A DNA stretch of 64,000 nt from Phytohabitans maris (GTDB taxonomy: Bacteria; Actinomycetota; Actinomycetes; Mycobacteriales; Micromonosporaceae). The translations under genes were made by a program, and so were the position numbers. The notes under the pieces are model-generated. The model was not told the origin of the DNA and did no database searches. It saw only the letters and a program-made list of their open reading frames with translations. Of this stretch, positions 8,792 through 16,700 are shown one piece after another. Where the stretch lies: positions 41,001 to 105,000 of the forward strand of contig NZ_JAVHUY010000035.1 in NCBI RefSeq assembly GCF_031085175.1. The letters run 5' to 3'. Within the stretch, counting starts at the first letter, position 1, and each line of letters starts with the position of its first letter.

Positions 8792-9658
8792 CTAGAACAC
8801 GCTGCGGGGCGCCGCCGTATGCGCTGGCGCCCCCGCGTCGCCGGTGCCGGAGCCGCCGTCGACGTGCAGGATCTCCCCGGTCACCCAGCCGGACTCCGGA
8901 GCCGCGAGGAAGGTGGCGGCCGCGACGACGTCCTCGGGCCTGCCGAGCCGGCCCAGCGGCAGGCTGCGCCGCACCGCCGCGCGGTAGTCGTCGGTGGAGA
9001 CGTGCCCCGACCGCGGCACGAGGCCGGGCGCGACCGCGTTCACCGTGATGTCGTGCTCCCCCAGCTCCAGGGCGAGCACCTTGGTGAGCATGTTGACCGC
9101 CGCCTTGGCGGCGGAGTGGGAGGCGCCGCCCTTGCGGGCCTTCCGCGCGGCGCCCGAGCTGAACAGGATGATCCGGCCGCCCCGCCCGCTGGCGACCATC
9201 GCCCGCCCGGCCGCCTGCGCCACATTGAAGCTGCCGGTGACCGTGCTCTCCAACTCCTGCCGGAACAGCTCCGCCGGCATCCGCAGCGCATGCCCGAACG
9301 AGCTGCGCCCGACGCTGCAGACCAGGATGTCCAGCCCGCCGTGGATCCGGGTGACCGTGTCGACCCAGCGGGCGCAGTCGGCCGGCTCGCGCACGTCGCC
9401 GGTGAGCGCCACCACCCCCGGTGGCGGATCCCCCGGCGCCCAGCTGGCCGCCGCGGCGTCGTCCACGACGGTGCCGGTGCCAGGGCCCGCCGCGACCACC
9501 TCCCCCGCCGCGGCGGCCAGCGGCTCCGGGCGCAGGTCGGTCAGCGCCAGGTGTACCCCGCCGGCCCGCCACGCCCGCGCGATCGCCAGTCCCATGTTCT
9601 CGCCCACGCCGGCGATCAGTGCGACCTTGCCGTCCAACCGGAAGCTCGGGTACGCCAT
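8792..9658 (-). CDS. Short-chain dehydrogenase/reductase with His at the catalytic Tyr position
   Basis: 288 residues from ATG 9658, two bases after the stop of the preceding gene; the longer open frame overlaps that gene and is not used. The fold is clearly SDR: N-terminal LIAGVGENMGLAIARAW (an enoyl-reductase-like spacing of the Gly motif), an acidic DLRPEP after beta-2, the active-site Ser segment ILFSSGAARKARKGG, and C-terminal NAVAPGLV. The usual YxxxK reads HSAAK, so Tyr is replaced by His while Lys remains. This could mean altered catalysis or a non-redox role. A Gly/Ala-rich insertion (about residues 45-75) is also unusual. Confidence 0.85.
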   Translation of the reverse strand: MAYPSFRLDGKVALIAGVGENMGLAIARAWRAGGVHLALTDLRPEPLAAAAGEVVAAGPGTGTVVDDAAAASWAPGDPPPGVVALTGDVREPADCARWVDTVTRIHGGLDILVCSVGRSSFGHALRMPAELFRQELESTVTGSFNVAQAAGRAMVASGRGGRIILFSSGAARKARKGGASHSAAKAAVNMLTKVLALELGEHDITVNAVAPGLVPRSGHVSTDDYRAAVRRSLPLGRLGRPEDVVAAATFLAAPESGWVTGEILHVDGGSGTGDAGAPAHTAAPRSVF

Positions 9659-9660
9659 GC

Positions 9661-10503
9661 TCACCGCACCTCGTCCAGGACGGTCGCGTCGAACCCGTCC
9701 AGCAGCGGCGCGAGCGCCTGGAACAGCGGCATCGGCACGCCCGCCTCCTCGGCGACCGCAATCGACCGCTCCACCCCTCGCCGCGGGTGGTTGGGATGGT
9801 GGTACGCCCAGTCGGTCAGCGCCCGGTTGGCACCGCTGCCGGCGCCGATGAACGGCCGCAGCTTGTTCGGCTCCACGCCCAACGCGCGGGCCAGCCGCAG
9901 CGCCTCGTAGTCGGCTCGGAGGGCGGCGAAGAGCAGCAGGTTGTTGACCATCTTGGCGACCTGCCCGGCACCGACCGGGCCGACCAGGCACACATGCGTG
10001 GCGAACGCGGCCAGCGCCGGACGGCAGGCGTCCAGCACCGCTTCCGCGCCGCCGCACATCAGCGTCAAGCCGCCGGTACGGGCCCCGTGCTCGCCGCCGA
10101 CCAGGGCGGCGTCCATCAGGTGTACCCGCTGGGCGGCGGCCCGGCCCGCCATCTCCCGGCAGGTGTCCGGGCGGATCGACGCGCTCACCGCGACGACCGT
10201 GCCCGGGCGGGCGGCGCCGAGCACGCCGTCCGGCCCGCCGAGCACGTCGCGCACCTGCGCGTCGTCGACCACCACGACGAGGACCAGGTCACTGGCGGCG
10301 GCGACCTCGGCGGCACCGGCGACGGACCGGGCCCCCGCCTCGGCCGCGGCCGCCCGCGCGCCGGCGCTGACGTCGGTGGCCACCACGCTCCAGCGGTCGC
10401 GCAGCAGCCAGCCGCCGATCTCCCGGCCCATCTTGCCCCAGCCCACGACGCCCACCGTGGACTTCTCCCGGGTCAGCGGCGCCGGCGCCACCAGCTCAGG
10501 CAT
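9661..10503 (-). CDS. NAD(P)-dependent beta-hydroxyacid dehydrogenase-like protein
   Basis: 280 residues. The Rossmann motif GVVGWGKMGREIGGWLL lies at about residues 18-34. A helical C-terminal domain contains GAGQVAKMVNNLLLF, with the Lys expected in the active site of 6-phosphogluconate/3-hydroxyisobutyrate-type dehydrogenases. The family oxidises beta-hydroxy acids, and some members reduce imines. It overlaps the end of the upstream deacetylase-like gene by 8 bp, so translation is probably coupled. The preceding gene products are C-N hydrolases, so it may process a hydroxy-acid product of ring opening; that is inference. Confidence 0.87.
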   Translation of the reverse strand: MPELVAPAPLTREKSTVGVVGWGKMGREIGGWLLRDRWSVVATDVSAGARAAAAEAGARSVAGAAEVAAASDLVLVVVVDDAQVRDVLGGPDGVLGAARPGTVVAVSASIRPDTCREMAGRAAAQRVHLMDAALVGGEHGARTGGLTLMCGGAEAVLDACRPALAAFATHVCLVGPVGAGQVAKMVNNLLLFAALRADYEALRLARALGVEPNKLRPFIGAGSGANRALTDWAYHHPNHPRRGVERSIAVAEEAGVPMPLFQALAPLLDGFDATVLDEVR

Positions 10504-11416
10504 CGACGGTTTCCCGCGGCGTCGCCGGCTCGCCCGCCGGGTGGCTGGCGGACGCCAGTACCGCGGTGGCCACCTCGTCGCTGGTGGACAACCACACGCC
10601 GTCGCGACCCTGGATGTGGTCGATCAGCTTGGCCAGCGCGTCGCTGCGGCCGGGCCGACCGCTGATGAACGGGTGCAGCGAGTAAGGCACGTACACCGGC
10701 GCGTCCACCGACTCCGCGTGCAGCGAGTCGAAGGTGCTGCGCCAGATCGCGAACGCCACGTCCGGGTCGCCGCCGAAGCCGCTGCGCCCGTACGTGCGCA
10801 TGTCGCCGTACGGCTGCCGGACCACCTCGACGCCGGTCCGGTCGCCCATGGTCAGCAGGTACGGCAGGTCGGTGATGAACGAGTTGCTGTTGTACTTCAG
10901 CCCTTCCTCCAGTACCAGCTCCGGCGTGTGCGGGCTCTGGTGGCAGGAGCGCCAGCCGGTCACCGGCGCCCCGGTCAGCTGTCGCAGCAGCCCGAGCGTG
11001 GTCTGGAAGATCTCCCGCTCCTGCTCCTTCGGCAGGTTGGTGGCGATCTCGTGGTGGTAGCCGTGGCCGGCGATCTCGTGCCCATCCGCGGCGATGGCCA
11101 GGACGGTGTCCGGGTAGTGCTCGGCGATCGCCCCGCAGATCGTGAACGTCGCCTTTACGTCCCGCTCGCGCAGCACCCGCAGCACCCGGGCGATGCCCTT
11201 GGTGCGCCCGTACTCCTGCTCGGTGTACGTCTCGTAGTCCACCCGCCCGTTCGACCCGACCCGGGTGTTGGCGGCCTCGTTGCCCTGGTAGTTGAAGACG
11301 ATGTTGACGGCCGTCCGGTAGGGCGCCGGCCAGGTGATCTGGTCGTCGATGAAGCGCTCCGTTGCGGCCGACCCGCTGTCGGTCCGCTGCCGGCACACCG
11401 CGCAGTCGTGAAGCAT
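10496..11416 (-). CDS. Polysaccharide-deacetylase-fold hydrolase (PuuE/cyclic-imidase-like), copy 2
   Basis: 306 residues from ATG 11416, which has GGAGGTG at ideal spacing; the longer frame reads into the neighbouring gene. The carbohydrate-esterase-4 fold is recognisable by VKATFTICGAIAEHYPDTV, GHEIAGHGYHHE and a WRSCHQSPHTPELVLEEG segment. The HxxxH metal-site pair is present (HGYHH). The overall pattern, with FNYQGNE near the start, resembles allantoinase PuuE and bacterial cyclic imide hydrolases rather than peptidoglycan deacetylases, and there is no signal peptide. It is probably a cytosolic amidase acting on a small cyclic compound. A paralogue lies 28 bp upstream. Confidence 0.85.
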   Translation of the reverse strand: MLHDCAVCRQRTDSGSAATERFIDDQITWPAPYRTAVNIVFNYQGNEAANTRVGSNGRVDYETYTEQEYGRTKGIARVLRVLRERDVKATFTICGAIAEHYPDTVLAIAADGHEIAGHGYHHEIATNLPKEQEREIFQTTLGLLRQLTGAPVTGWRSCHQSPHTPELVLEEGLKYNSNSFITDLPYLLTMGDRTGVEVVRQPYGDMRTYGRSGFGGDPDVAFAIWRSTFDSLHAESVDAPVYVPYSLHPFISGRPGRSDALAKLIDHIQGRDGVWLSTSDEVATAVLASASHPAGEPATPRETVDA

Positions 11417-11444
11417 TCTGGACACCTCCGGGGTGAGGGGCTGG

Positions 11445-12311
11445 CTAGTCGAGGACGCGCTGGAAGTACTCGGCGGCGTCGCGGCGCCGGCAGATCCAGA
11501 CGTTGGGGTGGCTGCGGGCGTACTCCACACACTCGACCAGCGCCGAGATGCCGAAGGGCCGGCCGTAGTAGGTGGGGTGGAGCGTGGCCGAGACGATCCG
11601 GGGCTGGTCGCTCACCTCGCGCCGCACCTGGTCGAAGCCGCGCTTGAAGATCTCCACGTAGACGCTGGGAGGCGCGCCGAAGCGGCGAAAGAGCACCGCG
11701 TCGTTCACCTCGTCCATGCGCGGCATCGCGATGAGCTTGCGGTCGCCGTCCCGCCCGACCACGACCGGCTCGTCCGCGTGGCGGAAGTCCTTGCAGTAGC
11801 GGTACCCCTCGCGCAGGAGGCTGGCAACGGTGTGGTCACCGCGCTGTCCGCCCTGGCTGGACCAGCCGACCGGCCGTACGCCGGTCATCCGCTCCAGGAT
11901 CTCGGTGCAGCGCTGGACCTCGGCCAGGTCTTCCTTCTCGTCGAGCATGAACATCCGCTGTGCCTGGGAGTACCCGTGACCGACCAGCTCGTGTCCGGCC
12001 GCGACCAATTGGTTGGCCAGGTCGGGGTAGAGCTCGACCGCGCGAGCGCTGGTGGAGAGCGAGACCTTCACGTCCAGCTCGTCGAAGACCCGGGCGAGGC
12101 GGGGCAGGCCGGTGGTGGCGCCGTACTCGTACCACGACACCGAGGTCCAGTCGGTCTTTCCCAGCCGCCTGGCCTCCTCCGGAAACTCGGGTGTCATGGC
12201 CATCTTGGTCATCGGCAGGCCGTCCCAGGCCTCGAACGCCACCCCGATGGTGAAGATGACCTCGGTACCCGGCGGCATCTCCACATCGACGGAACCATCC
12301 ACGTCCGGCAT
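11445..12311 (-). CDS. Polysaccharide-deacetylase-fold hydrolase (PuuE/cyclic-imidase-like), copy 1
   Basis: 288 residues. The start is ATG 12311, preceded by GAGGAG; the frame is open upstream through the promoter. It is the first gene of the catabolic block. The fold markers parallel the downstream paralogue: DVKVSLSTSARAVELYPDLA, GHELVGHGYSQAQ, then GWSSQGGQRGDHT and a C-terminal SATLHPTYYGRP segment. The second metal His of HxxxH is Gln here, so the two copies probably differ in chemistry or form a heteromer. The protein lacks a signal peptide. A promoter with a GntR-type palindrome lies directly upstream. Confidence 0.83.
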   Translation of the reverse strand: MPDVDGSVDVEMPPGTEVIFTIGVAFEAWDGLPMTKMAMTPEFPEEARRLGKTDWTSVSWYEYGATTGLPRLARVFDELDVKVSLSTSARAVELYPDLANQLVAAGHELVGHGYSQAQRMFMLDEKEDLAEVQRCTEILERMTGVRPVGWSSQGGQRGDHTVASLLREGYRYCKDFRHADEPVVVGRDGDRKLIAMPRMDEVNDAVLFRRFGAPPSVYVEIFKRGFDQVRREVSDQPRIVSATLHPTYYGRPFGISALVECVEYARSHPNVWICRRRDAAEYFQRVLD

Positions 12312-12334
12312 GCGACTCCTCATGCATCTAGATA

Positions 12335-12352
12335 TAACCATTGGTCCATTTG
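12335..12352. promoter_or_regulatory. GntR-type operator upstream of the deacetylase-like operon
   Basis: Read on the minus strand this is AAATGGACCAATGGTTAT, which aligns with the 7.77-kb site over ATGGACCA and the flanking TGG. It lies about 35-50 nt downstream of the predicted transcription start and 24 bp before the start codon, a position suited to roadblock repression. Confidence 0.6.
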
Positions 12353-12391
12353 CGGCGCAGCAAGGCCGACACCGGCGACCGTTGATCAGGC

Positions 12392-12421
12392 ATTTTACAC
12401 AGGCTATGGTCATAATGTCAG
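12392..12421 (-). promoter_or_regulatory. Putative sigma70-type promoter of the deacetylase/dehydrogenase operon
   Basis: On the minus strand CTGACA (12421-12416) and TAAAAT (12397-12392) are each one base from the consensus hexamers, with an 18-bp spacer. An extra TTGGAC half-site overlaps the upstream edge. The surrounding 60 bp are AT-rich compared with the rest of the window. Confidence 0.5.
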
Positions 12422-12781
12422 TCCAATAGCCCAAGTTTTTGATCGACCTTGCCGGGGCGAGCTACGCGAACCCTTGTGGCCCGCACTCGGACACGCGGCG
12501 ACGGATCGCCGCCCCACTCGTCACACACAGTCAGGTCAGGGCGAGGAGCACTCGGCACGCGGGCGGCGCTCCCCTATCGAGCACGCAGGACCAGGAGTCC
12601 CACGACGAGTCGATCGACGTGGCTCCGGATAGCCGCGGCAAGGGACTGTAAGAGCGACCAGCTCACCGGCGGTGGGGGCACCGGAGGCTTGTCTTCGGAC
12701 ACCGAGGTTTGGCCGTGCACTCTGGCTGGCGTCGCCCGTGAGGTCGGACTGTCCGCTGAGGACTCCGAGTCGACGCGGCCC

Positions 12782-12996
12782 TCAGGGGTCGGCGGTGCCG
12801 CCGAGTCCGGCGTCGCGGGCTTGGATGATGGCTTGGCTGCGCTGGATGAGGTGGCGTTTGGCGAGGATGGTGGTGATGTTGGCGACGGGTTTGCCGGACA
12901 GGTGTAAGCGCTGGCCGATCTGGGCGTTGATCAGGCCGGCGGCGAGGTGGTCGAGAATGTCGCGTTCGCGCGGGGTGAAGTGGGGAAACGGGACAT
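12782..12996 (-). pseudogene. LuxR-type HTH domain remnant
   Basis: In one minus-strand frame about 65 residues read as a LuxR-family DNA-binding domain: HFTPRERDILDHLAAGLIN, AQIGQRLHLSGKPVAN, then ITTILAKRHLI and a C-terminal QARDAGLGG before a TGA at 12782-12784. No start codon, receiver or sensor domain could be joined upstream, so it looks like the orphaned C-terminus of a NarL-class response regulator. The 470 bp to its left (12312-12781) hold the operon promoter and operator and otherwise no recognisable gene. Confidence 0.6.
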
Positions 12997-13314
12997 CCAG
13001 GGCCGGTCCGCGCCGCCGACATGCCGCTCGGGGTCAACGTGTCCACTCCGACGACGTCCCCGGTGCCTCCACCTGCTTAACCGTCATCTTGGCGAAGACG
13101 TTAGACGCGCCCGGTCTGGCACCCTTTGATCCGCACCGCCGCGAGCCGGCCGCGACTGGACCGGGCGACCGGCATCACTCCACAGTCGACTTCTTCACTC
13201 CCGTGGTCGACAGCCCGTACGCCTGGGGCTGGATCCGCCGCCACGAACGCACTCTCCGACGTGTAGGTCATGTGCCACTCACAATGAACCCGAACGAGCG
13301 GATCTCACAAGCAT

Positions 13315-13640
13315 TTACATGCTCCGGTGTTCAGGAGTCGGCGCGCCAATCTCGTCGAGGCGGTGGCAGGCTGCCTGGCTGGTTCCGGCCGGTCGTAGCA
13401 GCGGGACGCTGCCACAGACGTCGGCCGTGTGCGGGCAGCGCGGCCGGAACGCGCAGCTGTCGACCTGGCTGGCGGCTTCGGTTCAGCGAGGAGAGCGGGT
13501 TCTGCGGCACGAGCTGGACGGCCCGCCGGTGCCGGCGCAGCGCGCGCCGCTGGCTGATGTCGGTGTCGCCGACAGCGTCTGCCCCTGGAAGATCAGCGCC
13601 ATCGTCGCCGCAGCCCTCGTCATCCTCCACGTCGAACACG
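13315..13640 (-). pseudogene. Degraded oligopeptide ABC transporter ATPase
   Basis: Pieces of an OppD/OppF-type ATPase are spread over shifted frames. A segment before the Q-loop reads ALIFQGQTLSAT; a second frame continues DISQRRALRRHRRAVQLV then PQNPLSSLN; after an internal deletion of the Walker B and signature region a third frame gives the C-terminal extension SCAFRPRCPHTADVCG and ACHRLDEIGAP, ending at TAA 13315-13317. The intact gene must have been about 1 kb. It is not a copy of the ATPases at 2.4-4.2 kb, whose C-termini differ. The 13.0-13.3 kb stretch beside it holds no recognisable gene. Confidence 0.7.
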
Positions 13641-13776
13641 ACCGAACCACCTGAAGACCGCTACACACAGTCCCTCAGAACGCGACCCCCCGTCTTGCTG
13701 GTGGTCGCTGAGCCAGGCCGGCACGATCCGCTCCGCAAAGGTCGAGATGGCTGCTGTGAGCCGTCGGCGTTTGTCG

Positions 13777-16700
13777 TCAGGTCAGGCGTTGGGCGAGGAC
13801 GGCGCCTTGCTGCTCGTGGCTGTATGGCATGACGATGAGGGTGGCGTTGTCGGCCATCTCCGCGGCGGTGAGCTCCGCGCCGTCGGGGGTGAGCCCGGCG
13901 GCGACGTCGTACGACTGGCCCTGGTCGGCGTCGAGGACGCGGAGGTGGTCGGTCGGATCGGAGCTGTAGATCTGTTCGTCGACGTACAGGATCGTGCGTG
14001 CGTCCGCGCTGATCTGGATCGGGCGGGTCCGCCGGCCACCCTTGGCGAGGAGGACGACGTCGGATGGGTGGATGACGTTGGCGCCGACGGGCGTGCGGGC
14101 CAGGCCGTCGGGGTGGTCGGGCGAGCCGAACGCCGGGTCGTATCTCCAGTCCGCGGCCATCGTGGTGCCGTCGCGGGATATCACGAGGTCGTGCAGCGAG
14201 GTGCGCTCTCGCACGATATCGTCGGTTTCTGGGTTGAGGATGGTCAGCGCGCCGCTCGCGATGTCCAGTTTGTACGCCACGGTGTCCGTGGAGGAGAGCA
14301 CCACGGTCGCCCCAGCTTCGTCGACGTCAAAGTAGCTGCAGAAGTACATCGCGCTCTCGGTGGAGGGGCACGGCAGGCGCTGCGGTTCGCCGGGACCGGT
14401 GGTCAGGTACATCTGTTCACCGAAGCCATAGCCGAGCACGTAGATGGCGGCTAGGCCGTTGCGGATCATCCTGACGGGCACAGCGTGCGTGTGCGGGGCG
14501 AGTTCGGCCCGTGCCCCGAGGGAGGTGGTGGTGGCGGTGTCCAGGTCGTGGACGAGCAGTTCCGCTGGCTCGGTGAGGGTGTCCGGCTCGCGCACGAACA
14601 CCACCTTGTTGCCGTCGTAGTTCACGTCGAAGGCATCCACTCCGGTAACCGTCGCTGGGGTGTGCCCGTCGAGCCTGCGGCTGGCGAGCTTGATCTCGCC
14701 GGTGACGAGGTCCTTGCGGAGCAGGACGTTCCCACCGCTGGCGCAGCCGCTGTGCACCTCGGGTGGTGCGAGGTTGCTGCAGACGCTGGCGCCGAAGACC
14801 ACGTATCGGCCGTCTCCGGAGACCGCGACGCCCAGCCCGCCGGCCGTGCGGGTGTTGTCGGGGCTGCCGCCGGCATCGACCGCGACGTTGAAGACATCGC
14901 CGTCGGGTCGCAGCGCGCCGTTCGGTGTGACGGGAGGGGTCGCCGGCGACGCGGCGCTGATGCCGATCACGTTGATCGCGTGGACGGTGAACTGGTACGG
15001 CGTGAACGGGGTGAGTCCGCCGATCCGGGTGCTGGTCTGGTTGCCTGGCACGTAGGTGGTGGGTCCGTCGGGCAGGGTGACGACCGCGTAGTAGACGATG
15101 GGCGACCGGCCGTCGGTCTGCGGTGGCTGCCAGGAGACGTCCGCGGCGAAGGGCGCCGCGGTGGCGGTGGGTTCGCGCGGCGTGCTGGGCACGGTGGTGC
15201 CGGTGATGATGATCGGCGTACGGCCGCGCATCTCGCCGAAGGGGCCGGTGTCGCTGACCGCCTCGATGACGGCGGTGCCGGAGATCGGTGACACGAAGGT
15301 GCCGTCCGGCGTGATGGTGCCCGGGCCGGAGACGACGCGCCAGGTGACCGGCTCACCGCCGGGCCATCCGGTGGCGTGCGCGGTGAACCGCTGCGGTTGG
15401 TCCGGCTGGAGTGTCGGCTGCTCCGGGTCGATCATCAGCCCGTGGAACGGCCCGTCGGCCTGGGCCAGGGTGAGGAAGAAGTTGACCAGGTCGTCCCGCC
15501 GGAACTCGAACTTCCTGCCGAAGAACTCCCGGCTCTGCAGGAACACGCCCAACGTGATCCCCAGCCGCAGCTCCCACCAGGGGTTCTGCGTCGTGTCGAC
15601 CTTCAGTTGGAGGTACGGGCGCACGACGAGGCCGGGCCCGGCGGTGCTGTAGAAGTAGATGGTGAACTCGGTGGCGAGGGAGAAGGTGAGGTTGGCGTCG
15701 CCGTAGATATCCAGGTTGTGCCGCGCCGGCCCGTTGGGGTCGTTGATGCCGGCCGCGTTGGTCACTGTGCCGTTGTGGGTCGACATCTGGCTGCCGAGGA
15801 TCCGGCCGAAGCCGACGGCACCGGTGATCCCGATGGAGCCGTCGACGTCGAGCCGCGGGCTGAGGTCGAGCTCCGGGCAGATGACCACGGGCACCGGGCC
15901 GACCGGAATCGTCTGGCAGGGCACCTTGAGCTTGAGGCCGGCCTTCTCGAGCTGTCTGGCCATCATGAATCCGAACTTGCCGCGCAGCTCGGTCTTCATG
16001 ATGACCAGGTTGAGGTGGTCGGTCTTGACGCCGTCGCGCAACGAGATGGAGATCGAGTTCTTGACCTCGGGATCCAGGTCGAGCTGGGCCTCGATCCGGC
16101 CGCCGACCGGGGGCGACCTGTCGGCGTTGCCGAGCGGGTCCTCCGCCTGGTAGTTGTCCGACATGCCGATCTCGACGATGAAGTTTCCGTCGCGGATGCC
16201 GATGTCCACGCCGGCGCCGGCCGCCTTCGCCCCTTGGTCCAGCGTCTTGCCTTTGATGGTGGGCTGCCTGCGGCGGACCGCCGGCGACGTGGCGACGAGG
16301 CCGGCGATGTCCGCGTCGCCGAGGTCGATCGTCGTGGTCAGGTCGGCTTCGTCGAAGACATCGGTCAGCGGCGTCTGCCGGGTCGCGATCCGCAGCAGGC
16401 TCCCGTCCCGGGAGACGCTGGTCACCGTGCGGAGCAGGCCGCGGGGGCTGTGCTCGTGCGGCGCGACGGCGAGGATGGTGCCGTTGCGGAGCGCCGTCAG
16501 CGACGCGGGCGGGTTGGCGAAGACCAGAGTGGTGTCGCCCTCCACCGCCGCGAAGGCCGCGAGCTCGGCGGCCGAGAGGATCCGGGGTGCCGTCCTGATC
16601 TGGAGTGCGGGCCGGATCGGCCGGGTGGTCGTCGCCGCCGGGCCGGTACCGGCCGGATTGGTGGCGGCGACGGTGAACAGGTAGCCGGTCTCCGGGTCCA

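Noticed and set aside
12663..13046. A 127-residue minus-strand frame
   Set aside because: It is His/Arg/Pro-rich and out of frame with the LuxR-type remnant that is recognisable in the same DNA.
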